Shown here piece after piece: positions 7,967-15,428 of a stretch of DNA of 37,974 bases. Location: positions 1 through 37,974 of the forward strand of contig NZ_FOQM01000058.1 of NCBI RefSeq assembly GCF_900113735.1, written 5' to 3'. This DNA comes from Bradyrhizobium sp. Gha. Its GTDB lineage: Bacteria; Pseudomonadota; Alphaproteobacteria; Rhizobiales; Xanthobacteraceae. Positions within the stretch are counted from its first letter, which is position 1. The number at the start of each line of letters is the position of its first letter. The notes beneath the pieces were generated by a model, which had not been told where the DNA came from, ran no database searches, and saw only the letters and a program-made list of their open reading frames with translations. Position numbers and translations under genes: made by a program.

Positions 7967-9430
7967 TTAGGAGTCCTTCGCAGGCGGTGAGCTCCGGCCG
8001 ATGCTGGACTTATTGGTTGTTATCCACTCTTTATCCCGGCGGCGTTGTAGCGAACAAGGGATTCGCATGGCTTCGCGGTACTTCGCGACCGTGCGGCGGG
8101 CAATATCAATGCCCGAGGCGCGCAATCGTTCCACGATGGTATCATCGGACAGGATCGCGGACGGCTCTTCCGAATCAATCAGCTGCTTGATGTGGTGACG
8201 CACGGCCTCGGCCGAGTGCGCCTCGCCGCCGTCGGCCGACGCGATCGAGGCCGTGAAGAAATATTTCAACTCGAATGTGCCGCGATTGGTCGCCATGTAT
8301 TTGTTGGCCGTGACACGCGAGACCGTGGATTCATGCATCTGGATGGCGTCGGCGACGGCTTTCAGATTCAGCGGCCGCAGATGCGCGACACCATGGGTGA
8401 AGAAGCCGTCCTGCTGGCGCACGATCTCGGTCGCGACTTTCAGGATGGTGCGGGCGCGCTGGTCGAGCGCGCGCACCAGCCACGTCGCGTTCTGCAGCGC
8501 GTCGGTGAAATACGACTTGTCGCCGTCCTTGCCGATCTTCTTCGACAGCTCGGAATAGTAGGTCTGGTTCACCAAGACGCGCGGCAAGGTGTCGCTGTTG
8601 AGCTCGACATGCCAGCCGCCATCAGGACCCGGACGGACATAGACGTCGGGCACCATGGTCTGAAGCCGCGCCGAGCCGAACTTCATGCCGGGCTTGGGAT
8701 TGAGACGCCTGATCTCGCCGATCATGTCGGCGATATCCTCGTCGTCGACGCCGCAGAGCTTGCGCAAGGCAGCGATGTCGCGCTTGGCGAGGAGATCGAG
8801 GTGCTCGATCAGCGCCTGCATCGCGGGATCGTAGCGGTCGAGCTCGCGGAGCTGGATCGCCAGGCATTCGCTCAAATTGCGCGCGCAGACGCCGGGCGGA
8901 TCGAATTTTTGCAGCACGGCAAGGACGCCCTCGACATCCTGTTGCGTTACCCCAAGCCGTTCGGCAGCCTGGCCGAGATCGGGAGGCAGATAGCCGGCTT
9001 CGTCGACGAGATCGATCAGGTACTGCCCGATCATGCGCTCCGCGGGTACGGTGAAGGCGACCGATAGCTGCTCGGCGAGATGGTCCGTCAACTTTGTCTC
9101 GACCGCGACGAAGGCTTCAAGATTGTAGTCTTCGTCACCCGAGGCACCGCCGCCCCATTCGGTATAGGTCGTCGGCGCGACGTCCTGGGCGTTGCGCGCC
9201 GCCGCCTCGGACAGCCGTTCGGCGTCGGCGTGATCGCTCTCCGTCGGGGATTCGGCACCAGCTGCATTGTCATTGGCGCGCTCGAGCAGCGGATTGCGCT
9301 CGAGCTCCTCCTCCACGAAGGTCGTGAGATCAAGATTGGACAATTGCAGCAGCTTGATCGCCTGCATCAACTGCGGCGACATGACCAACGATTGCGAATG
9401 CCGGTACTCTAATCTTTGCGCGATCGACAT
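7967..9430 (-). CDS. rpoN: RNA polymerase sigma-54 factor RpoN
   Basis: A 487-residue sigma-54. Region I at the N-terminus is the glutamine/leucine-rich activator-contact segment (RLEYRHSQSLVMSPQLMQAIKLLQLSN). It is followed by an acidic linker (about 50-110), the core-binding region and the DNA-binding region. The RpoN box that contacts the -24 element is ARRTVAKYRE at 444-453. The extreme C-terminus (34 residues after the box) is longer and more divergent than usual. The gene is alone: the lptB, hpf and ptsN genes that flank chromosomal rpoN in many alphaproteobacteria are missing. B. diazoefficiens is known to have two functional rpoN genes, one oxygen-controlled through FixLJ-FixK2. The FixK-type box upstream suggests this is that copy (rpoN1); the assignment is inference. 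Confidence 0.96.
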   Translation of the reverse strand: MSIAQRLEYRHSQSLVMSPQLMQAIKLLQLSNLDLTTFVEEELERNPLLERANDNAAGAESPTESDHADAERLSEAAARNAQDVAPTTYTEWGGGASGDEDYNLEAFVAVETKLTDHLAEQLSVAFTVPAERMIGQYLIDLVDEAGYLPPDLGQAAERLGVTQQDVEGVLAVLQKFDPPGVCARNLSECLAIQLRELDRYDPAMQALIEHLDLLAKRDIAALRKLCGVDDEDIADMIGEIRRLNPKPGMKFGSARLQTMVPDVYVRPGPDGGWHVELNSDTLPRVLVNQTYYSELSKKIGKDGDKSYFTDALQNATWLVRALDQRARTILKVATEIVRQQDGFFTHGVAHLRPLNLKAVADAIQMHESTVSRVTANKYMATNRGTFELKYFFTASIASADGGEAHSAEAVRHHIKQLIDSEEPSAILSDDTIVERLRASGIDIARRTVAKYREAMRIPCSLQRRRDKEWITTNKSSIGRSSPPAKDS

Positions 9431-9496
9431 GGAGCAAGCACCAATATTGAACTTAGTTGGGGTTCCTTCATCTAGTCAGGAGCTGATCCACGCGCT

Positions 9497-9510
9497 TTGA
9501 TGTCGCGCAA
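9497..9510 (-). promoter_or_regulatory. FixK2-type box upstream of rpoN
   Basis: The 14-mer TTGATGTCGCGCAA (minus strand TTGCGCGACATCAA) fits the FixK2 consensus TTG(A/C)-N6-(T/G)CAA in both orientations. Its near edge is 66 bases before the rpoN start. With the box centred at -41.5, transcription would begin near 9462, leaving a leader of about 30 bases, which is typical of class II FNR/FixK promoters. This would place rpoN under microaerobic control. Confidence 0.65.
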
Positions 9511-9978
9511 AAAGCAGATTGAGGTGGGATTTCCGGCGCGAACGACGGTAGGACGGCAGATCATTTCGGGACTGCCACGGCTGATTGCCAGGGCTTCGGT
9601 CATGTTAAGTAAGCTCCGGCTCGTGGGCGACGCGAGTACGAGTTGACACAACAGTACTTCTGACGACCGAGCGGGCATTTGCGCTGCTAGAAGTCGGGCC
9701 CGCACGAAATCATTGTGCGGCGGACAACGGGCAGTAATACGTGAGAAACTCTTATGTTCTTCCCGTACCAGCCTTAAACCGCCAGAACATGGCGCAGCTT
9801 TCCGTCTGGCCTGTGCAGAGTTCGTCCCATGTCAGGCACATTGAACTGCTTGGATCATTCAGTGCAGCATCGTTTTCTCGCCTGGAGCGCGGCATTCGCT
9901 TTGCGAGAACGTCGATACATGGCATGCTGACAATCGTTGCGTGTTAGCGTGCATCGCCGGAGCGAAGGCCCGGAACAT
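9511..9978. other. Intergenic stretch upstream of rpoN
   Basis: About 470 bases between the rpoN control region and the 3' end of the transporter gene. One plus-strand frame of 68 codons (9741-9947) has no recognisable features. No element other than the FixK box to its left was seen. Confidence 0.4.
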
Positions 9979-11109
9979 CTATTCGGCCTTTCTGCCCCTA
10001 TTAAGGCCCGCGGCCGGGGCGTGGATGGAGCGCTTCGAGGCGGATTTCTCTTTGAGCCGACAGATCGTCAGAGCCTTGATCACCAGAGCCGATGACTTCG
10101 AGAAACCGATTCTACCGCAGCTATGCATAGATGATTGCGTTCGGCTAGGGCAGCTCGACCCAATATGCAGCCTACCGCGCCTCGGGCGTAGCATTTCGCC
10201 ATATAGCAGGGACGAAATTCCCAAAACGATTGCTGCTGCGCCTAGTAATGCGGCCCAACTCGGGATCTCACCAAATAATGCATACCCCAGCCCCGCGGCG
10301 TAGAGCAATCTGACATACTCGAATGATGCCAGCGCTGTGGCCTCCGCTCGGCTGTAAGCTCGCGTCGAACACAACTGCCCCAAGGTGCCTAAAACGCCAA
10401 TGAGCACAATGTGGGGAATGAACTGCAGCGGTGGCCAGCGCCAGACAAACACAGCAGGAACAAAGGATAACGGAACGAGTAGCGCTACAAAATAGGTGAC
10501 AATGACCTCCGGTTTTTCAGTACGGGAGAGGGACCTGATGCTGACGATTGTTGCGCCCCCTGAGATCGCGGAGACCAGCAAGATCAGCACACGGTAGTCA
10601 AAAAGCCCGCTGTCCACACGCGCGATTAACGCTACTCCGACTAAACACGCCGCGATTGCCAGCACCCGATGCACCGAAAGGCGCTCTCGCAGGAAGAGCG
10701 CCGCGCCGATGGCCACGAAGATTGGCGTTGTGAAATCGATAGCCGACACCGTAAGCAGCGGTAAGATTGTCACGCCGTAGAAGAATGTGAGCATTGAGAC
10801 AAGGCTGGAGCAGGCCCGAAATGCGTAAAGGCTCGTGCGGCTGGTCCGCAGCGACGCAACTCCAGCTCGAGAGAGCCAGGGAAAGACAACAATCAGACCA
10901 AATAGGTTGCGGAAGAAGGTGAGCTCGAACGGGTGGATGTTTGTCGCCACAATTCGGATAATGACGCCGCATGCTGACAACAGCGCTCCAGATGCCAGCA
11001 TCCAAAGCGCTGCAATCTTAATGTCCAAGTCTCCTGCTGGTCGCGGCGGGTTATGCGCAAACTTCTTTGATTGCGGATCGTCGGAGGCGGAGAGCTCCGG
11101 TACGCTCAT
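9979..11109 (-). CDS. DMT-superfamily (EamA) transporter with abnormal C-terminal tail
   Basis: A 376-residue membrane protein with two EamA repeats, about ten hydrophobic helices in all. The first repeat starts at IKIAALWMLASGALLSACGVIIRI and contains FELTFFRNLFGLIVV. The second runs through LLVSAISGGATIVSIRSL to SWAALLGAAAIVLGISSLLYGEML. Family knowledge: DMT carriers export amino acids, purines, drugs or lipids. The family usually ends just after helix ten (about 300 residues). Here some 75 further residues, basic and without hydrophobic segments, follow LLYGEML, which suggests that a 3' frameshift removed the original stop. The start at 11109 is preferred over 11133 because of the GGAA-type site upstream. 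It is divergent from the nucleotidyltransferase operon across about 235 bases, so export of that pathway's product is plausible. Confidence 0.82.
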   Translation of the reverse strand: MSVPELSASDDPQSKKFAHNPPRPAGDLDIKIAALWMLASGALLSACGVIIRIVATNIHPFELTFFRNLFGLIVVFPWLSRAGVASLRTSRTSLYAFRACSSLVSMLTFFYGVTILPLLTVSAIDFTTPIFVAIGAALFLRERLSVHRVLAIAACLVGVALIARVDSGLFDYRVLILLVSAISGGATIVSIRSLSRTEKPEVIVTYFVALLVPLSFVPAVFVWRWPPLQFIPHIVLIGVLGTLGQLCSTRAYSRAEATALASFEYVRLLYAAGLGYALFGEIPSWAALLGAAAIVLGISSLLYGEMLRPRRGRLHIGSSCPSRTQSSMHSCGRIGFSKSSALVIKALTICRLKEKSASKRSIHAPAAGLNRGRKAE

Positions 11110-11186
11110 GATCTTTCGTTCCGCTCGTGTCACATTGAAGCGTCGTAACTGAGTTTAGCTATTCAACGGACGCGAACATGTAAGCA

Positions 11187-11210
11187 TCTTGTAGCATTTT
11201 TGTAACAAGA
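11187..11210. promoter_or_regulatory. Inverted repeat in the divergent promoter region, possible operator
   Basis: TCTTGTAGCA (11187-11196) and TGTAACAAGA (11201-11210) form an inverted repeat with eight of ten matching positions and a four-base spacer. It lies between the divergent transporter and nucleotidyltransferase genes. The same decamer, in reverse complement (TCTTGTTACA), occurs at 22172-22181 in front of the ABC importer operon. Regulation by a common protein, perhaps the GntR-type regulator at 22240, is inference. Confidence 0.45.
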
Positions 11211-11344
11211 TTGACTTGCCTTGGCGCATGCGAGATCGTTGGCACGTGGAGATTGCCAGAGACGTCCGCGCAGAAGCATTGCGGAGATGCAAGCGATAAC
11301 ACGTCGTCTCGGATCACGAAGAAGATCAGGTTGTCGTCGCGATC

Positions 11345-12139
11345 ATGACCGGAATCCGCAACGAACGGGCGATTATTCTTGCTGCCGGCAAGGGCGAACG
11401 ACTGCTTCCTATTACCGCGCAACGACCAAAGCCCTTGCTTCCGGTTAACGGCACGCCGATCCTGCGAAATTGCGTGCAGATGCTTGGCGCTTGTGGAATT
11501 GCAAAAGCGACCATTGTAATCGGGCATCTGGGCAGTCTCGTCGTGGCAGAGCTGGGGACGGAGCTCGCTGGCGTGGAGATCGAGTACGTGTCCGTTAAGG
11601 ATTATGACCACGCCAACAATATCGTCTCACTATGGGCAGCTCGAGATCGTTTATGCAACGACGTGGTCATTGTTGAAGGTGATGTATTCTTCGACCGGGC
11701 CATCCTCGACCGGATCCTGGCGCCCGACATTGTCAGCGCAGTGGCCGTGGACCGGATGAAGCCGCACATGACAGGAGCCGCTGTCTCCGTAGACGACCAA
11801 TTGCGGATCCAAGAGCTTGTGATTGTACCGGCAGGAGGTGGCGAAATCAGCCAAAAGCAGCTCTGGAAGACGATCAACATACACCGCTTTAGCCGTGAGT
11901 TCATGGAACGGAAATTCCTCCCCGAGATTGAGCGAACCATTCGGGCCGGGAGCACCTACGAGTTTTACGAATGCGCTTTGGCGCGCGTGATTGCAGGGGG
12001 TGAGGTGGTCCTGCCCGCTGTTCTATGCACGGAAAGCCGCTGGATGGAGATCGATGATCCCATCGATTACGCTGCCGCGCAGGTGATTTTTCTTGAGAAG
12101 CGCTCGGGGGAGGCGACGTGCGAGGCCGATCATGCGTGA
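11345..12139 (+). CDS. Nucleotidyltransferase (CTP:phospho-alcohol cytidylyltransferase-like)
   Basis: A 264-residue NTP_transferase-fold protein. The nucleotide-binding loop is AIILAAGKGERLLPIT (residues 9-24), followed by QRPKPLLPVNGTPILRN. The metal/product site is probably EGDVFFDR in the middle, and ESRWMEIDDPIDY near the C-terminus is characteristic of phosphocholine, aminoethylphosphonate and related cytidylyltransferases. YDHANNIVSLWAARD matches the acceptor-side block of the same group. The expected reaction is NTP plus a phosphorylated small alcohol or phosphonate giving NDP-alcohol and pyrophosphate. The start at 11345 is the only ATG after the last in-frame stop, and its ribosome binding site is weak. 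It is the first gene of a four-gene operon; its stop overlaps the next start (ATGCGTGA). The substrate cannot be read from sequence. Confidence 0.82.
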   Translation: MTGIRNERAIILAAGKGERLLPITAQRPKPLLPVNGTPILRNCVQMLGACGIAKATIVIGHLGSLVVAELGTELAGVEIEYVSVKDYDHANNIVSLWAARDRLCNDVVIVEGDVFFDRAILDRILAPDIVSAVAVDRMKPHMTGAAVSVDDQLRIQELVIVPAGGGEISQKQLWKTINIHRFSREFMERKFLPEIERTIRAGSTYEFYECALARVIAGGEVVLPAVLCTESRWMEIDDPIDYAAAQVIFLEKRSGEATCEADHA

Positions 12140-13691
12140 AGTGCCTTATGCGTCCAGGGTTGCCTCGACGGTCGCCTCGCCCTCTAAGAGCCAAGGCTCA
12201 TTTTTCGAGGCTCCTTTCGAGCACTTGGGCGTCCGCCAGTTCATCAACTGCACCGGTGTCCGGGCGATCAACGGGAACTGCCGGATGCTGCCCGAGGTCG
12301 AACAAGCCATGGCAGCTGCGGCACATAGCTTCGTCAATCTGGACGAGCTCATGCTGCAGGTTGGAAAGCGGCTGGGTGCACTCACAGGCGCAGAATGGGG
12401 CATCGTCACTGCCGGCAGCGCAGCGGCGCTAGCGCTCGCAGCGGCAGGCTGTATCGCAGGAAACGACCCGGAGAGAATGGTTCGGCTGCCGATGCATTGC
12501 GGTCCCGCCGCACTGGTTCCAGGCGATCAGCGGTTCGCCTACGAGCAAGCGCTTCGGCTCGCCGGACTAACCATTCGATCGGTTGGCTCCGTCACCGAAG
12601 TTGAAATGGCCTTAGCGCGGCACGACGTGGCCCTCATATGCATCAATGCCATGCGCGAGGCACGCTCGCATTTGCCGCTTAAGGCCCTTGTGCCGGTCGC
12701 GCAGGGCGCAAAGGTCCCTGTACTCGTGGACGCCGCATCGGTGTACCCACAGAACCCTGATCCTTGGCTTGCAAGAGGCGCCGATCTGGTTGTCTACAGC
12801 GGTGGCAAATTCTTGCGCGGGCCGCCCTCGACAGGCCTGCTGCTTGGGCGCCGTGAACTCGTCGAAGCTGCTTGGCTTAACGGCGCGCCGCACCAATCAT
12901 TCGGCCGACCAATGAAGATCGGCAAAGAAGAAGTCGTTGGTGCGCTCGCGGCAGTCGAGCATTGGTTCGGATCACATGACCACGCTGCCGACGAACGGCG
13001 CTGGCGCGCGGACCTTGCGGTGGTTGCAGCAGAATTGGAAGAGGAAAGCGGAATCCTAACCGAAGTTGCTGAGCCCGTGGACCTGGCAAGAGTGCCTCGA
13101 TTAAGGGTACAGTGGGACACGGTTCGGTTTTCGGTTCATGGTCTGGAGCTGAGAGAATGGCTCCTCGCCGGTTCTCCTTCCGTGATGCTCGATGAGATCA
13201 GGGCCACTTCAGCATCCGTCGTGATCGACCCCTACAACTTCCAACCAGGCGAGGCGCAGATTGTCGCTCGCCGAATGAGAGAAGAATTGCGGCGCGCATG
13301 CGCGCGGCGCGGGCGCGCAGAAGAGCCAATCGATGGCGAGACGCCTCTCTTGACAGGCCGTTGGAGGCTTCATCTCTCGTTCCTTCATCGCCGCACCGAC
13401 CATGAGGTAGTCTTGGGGCAGAGCGGCACGGAAATTTCCGGCATTCATCGCGCGACCATGTCGGAGGCTGCTCTAAAGGGCGTGGCCGCAGGCGGTGAAA
13501 TTCGCTTTACTAGCTCGCATCCCTATGAGGCCGCCAATATCGCCTACACGTTTGTTGGGCGCAAGATCGGCGATGAGCTCACCGGTGTGGTGACCCTGGG
13601 GGCAGCAACGGATGGTCATTGGGGCCCTGTGTTCTGTTCCCAATTTGGTAAAGCCAATTGGAGAGCTAAGCGAATCGGCGCCTCGCCATAA
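12132..13691 (+). CDS. SelA-like fold-type I PLP enzyme with C-terminal extra domain
   Basis: A 519-residue PLP-dependent enzyme related to selenocysteine synthase SelA and D-glucosaminate-6-phosphate ammonia-lyase. Landmarks are FINCTGVRAINGNCRMLPEV near residues 37-57, TGAEWGIVTAGSAAALALA, VPVLVDAASVYP (Asp that contacts the PLP ring), and VVYSGGKFLRGP with the Schiff-base Lys at K226. Residues from about 400 to the end (TGRWRLHLSFLHRR onward) are rich in beta-strand and are not part of the PLP fold; SelA relatives end before this. Enzymes of this group eliminate or replace at the beta position of amino acids or phosphorylated amino sugars. The start at 12132 has GAGG six bases upstream and overlaps the previous stop; an ATG at 12093 is deeper in the upstream gene. 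Its role in the operon is unknown. Confidence 0.8.
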   Translation: MREVPYASRVASTVASPSKSQGSFFEAPFEHLGVRQFINCTGVRAINGNCRMLPEVEQAMAAAAHSFVNLDELMLQVGKRLGALTGAEWGIVTAGSAAALALAAAGCIAGNDPERMVRLPMHCGPAALVPGDQRFAYEQALRLAGLTIRSVGSVTEVEMALARHDVALICINAMREARSHLPLKALVPVAQGAKVPVLVDAASVYPQNPDPWLARGADLVVYSGGKFLRGPPSTGLLLGRRELVEAAWLNGAPHQSFGRPMKIGKEEVVGALAAVEHWFGSHDHAADERRWRADLAVVAAELEEESGILTEVAEPVDLARVPRLRVQWDTVRFSVHGLELREWLLAGSPSVMLDEIRATSASVVIDPYNFQPGEAQIVARRMREELRRACARRGRAEEPIDGETPLLTGRWRLHLSFLHRRTDHEVVLGQSGTEISGIHRATMSEAALKGVAAGGEIRFTSSHPYEAANIAYTFVGRKIGDELTGVVTLGAATDGHWGPVFCSQFGKANWRAKRIGASP

Positions 13692-13709
13692 AGTCGACAA
13701 GAACCAGCA

Positions 13710-14717
13710 ATGGAGCGAGCTGGCATGCTCGAAGATAGGCTGACAACCGGAATGGGCATCGAGCCAACGATTCTTCGGCAGGATGCATACCGGCATCTCA
13801 CACCGGAGCGCAGCGATCCTCGCACGCGGCCAGTTGGGCAGATCACGTCCGTCGGCAGCGGACTGGGACACCATGGCGAGATCCTGCAGGGAGCATTTCG
13901 CGATGCCGAGGGCCGGATCCATCGAGGCCTTGTCAGTTTACTTTGTCCGATCTTCAATTCCGTAGCCTGGGTGCTCTCTAAGCGAGACCCCTCTGTCGAT
14001 ATTGACCCACCCGAAAAATCGAAGGCGCTAAGCGCGGTAGCCCTGTTGTTGCGCCAATACGGCGAACGGGCCCCGGGATTATCTATACGCATTCGCAACA
14101 ACATCCCTATCGGCTACGGGTTGGGCTCATCAACAGCTGACGTTGTCTCTACCCTTAAGGCAGCAGCCCGCGCACTCGGTGTCGAGCTTGGCCCCGTGCA
14201 GCTTTTCAAACTAGCCGTGACGGCGGAGCAAGCGAGCGACGGAACCATGTTCACCTCGCGCGCCGTTCTTGCTGCGCACCGCGAGGGTATTGTCATCCAA
14301 AACTACGAACGGCAGCTCCCGCCTATGGGGCTCATAAGCACAAATTGCGATCCGCAGAATCCTTTGCTGACGTTGGATTTCTCTCCCGCTCGCTATGAGC
14401 CGGCGGAGATTGACCACTTCGACGACTTGCGGCGGTCATTAGCGCGCGCTATCGCCGAGGAGAATCTTTCACTTCTAGCGAGCGTCGGAACGGAAAGCGC
14501 CCTGGTCAATCAACGCTATCTTCCGCAGCCGGGCCTTGCGGATGTTTTGGACATTGCTCGCGCTAATGGGGCATTGGGGATCCAGGTTGCCCATAGCGGA
14601 CGAATGATCGGTGTGATCCTGCACGCGAATCTCGACCGATCGGACCGCCGTGTCCTGGCGATCATGAGCGGCGTCGAGGAGCTCGGCATGGTGCCCATGT
14701 TCATCTCCCGACTGTAG
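13710..14717 (+). CDS. GHMP-superfamily kinase, L-threonine kinase (PduX)-like
   Basis: A 335-residue kinase of the GHMP family. The N-terminal strand reads VGSGLGHHGEILQGAF. The ATP-binding motif 2 is IPIGYGLGSSTADVVS (about 131-146), and the rest of the fold follows in one chain. The GHHGEILQG and GLGSSTAD wording is closest to PduX, the L-threonine kinase used in cobalamin side-chain assembly, but no cobalamin genes are nearby. In this operon the likely job is to phosphorylate an alcohol or hydroxyamino acid that the nucleotidyltransferase then activates (inference). The start is 13710 or ATG 13725; the second has GGAG nine bases upstream. It begins 18 bases after the PLP enzyme ends. Confidence 0.8.
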   Translation: MERAGMLEDRLTTGMGIEPTILRQDAYRHLTPERSDPRTRPVGQITSVGSGLGHHGEILQGAFRDAEGRIHRGLVSLLCPIFNSVAWVLSKRDPSVDIDPPEKSKALSAVALLLRQYGERAPGLSIRIRNNIPIGYGLGSSTADVVSTLKAAARALGVELGPVQLFKLAVTAEQASDGTMFTSRAVLAAHREGIVIQNYERQLPPMGLISTNCDPQNPLLTLDFSPARYEPAEIDHFDDLRRSLARAIAEENLSLLASVGTESALVNQRYLPQPGLADVLDIARANGALGIQVAHSGRMIGVILHANLDRSDRRVLAIMSGVEELGMVPMFISRL

Positions 14718-14757
14718 GAAGTTGATTTGCGTTCACTTGAACGAGAGGGGAGCTCGC

Positions 14758-15399
14758 ATGCGAACAACGCCCGCGGCTGGTAGACCAAGGTTAATGATTC
14801 AGCTTTTGGCAGACGTTCCCAACCTCATCACTATGGGTGGCATTTGCCTATCCGTGCTTGCGATATCTTTCGCCGTAAAGCATGAATTCGAGCTTGCGCT
14901 TATTTCAGTACTCTGGGCCGTAGTCGCGGACTGGATCGATGGCTGGCTGTCGACCCGTCTTAGGGGTCGTCCAAAGGAATTTGAAGAGCTTGGTGCCAAT
15001 CTGGATTCCTTTGCAGATCTTATCAGCAGCGGCATCTTTCCCGCCATTCTACTCATGGCTGTCGGGAATTTCGGCACGGCCGGTGTCCTCTCAGCAGTGT
15101 TTGTTGCAAGCGCTGGAGTCTTGCGGCTGAGCTACTTCAACGTTTATGGCGCAACCGAGAGCGGGAAGATCGTGGGCCTGCCGATCGCCCATAACATCCT
15201 CGCCCTTACGCTGCTCTTCCTGCTGAGGCCCTTCATCGGCGCAGATAGTTTCTTTTCATTTCTCGCGACGACCAACATTGGCCTTGGGGTGCTTAATGTC
15301 GCTCCGTTTTTCTTTCCAAGAGGACGCCCGGCATACATACCCTGGATCATTGGCTTCGCGGTGCTATCAACACTGGGATTCCTATCGATGCTTGGTTAA
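14758..15399 (+). CDS. CDP-alcohol phosphatidyltransferase family membrane enzyme
   Basis: A 213-residue membrane protein with about six hydrophobic segments. It contains the CDP-alcohol phosphotransferase motif D-x2-D-G-x2-A-R-x8-9-G-x3-D-x3-D in a slightly altered form: D58, D61, G62, T66 in place of Ala, R67, G79, D83 and D87. The Arg to Gly spacer is 11 residues rather than 8-9. The GANLDSFADLISSGI ending resembles phosphatidylserine synthases. Family members join a CDP-activated group to an alcohol with release of CMP, at the inner membrane. The start at 14758 follows GGGGAG; an upstream frame start at 14722 has no good site. It is the last gene of the operon and completes a kinase, nucleotidyltransferase, transferase set. 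It converges on the D-cysteine desulfhydrase-like gene with only 29 bases between. Confidence 0.85.
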   Translation: MRTTPAAGRPRLMIQLLADVPNLITMGGICLSVLAISFAVKHEFELALISVLWAVVADWIDGWLSTRLRGRPKEFEELGANLDSFADLISSGIFPAILLMAVGNFGTAGVLSAVFVASAGVLRLSYFNVYGATESGKIVGLPIAHNILALTLLFLLRPFIGADSFFSFLATTNIGLGVLNVAPFFFPRGRPAYIPWIIGFAVLSTLGFLSMLG

Positions 15400-15428
15400 C
15401 GACTGCGGCGAGCCTAGTATCGGCTCCG

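Noticed and set aside
8192..9067. 291-codon plus-strand open frame
   Set aside because: It is the antisense shadow of rpoN, caused by GC-rich codon bias.
11191..11208. TGT...ACA upstream of the same operon, resembling a NifA site
   Set aside because: The spacer is 12 bases instead of 10; the inverted repeat described as an operator explains the sequence better.
11239..11255. TGGCACG followed by TTGC upstream of the nucleotidyltransferase operon, resembling a sigma-54 promoter
   Set aside because: The GG and GC doublets are 12 rather than 10 bases apart, which sigma-54 does not tolerate.
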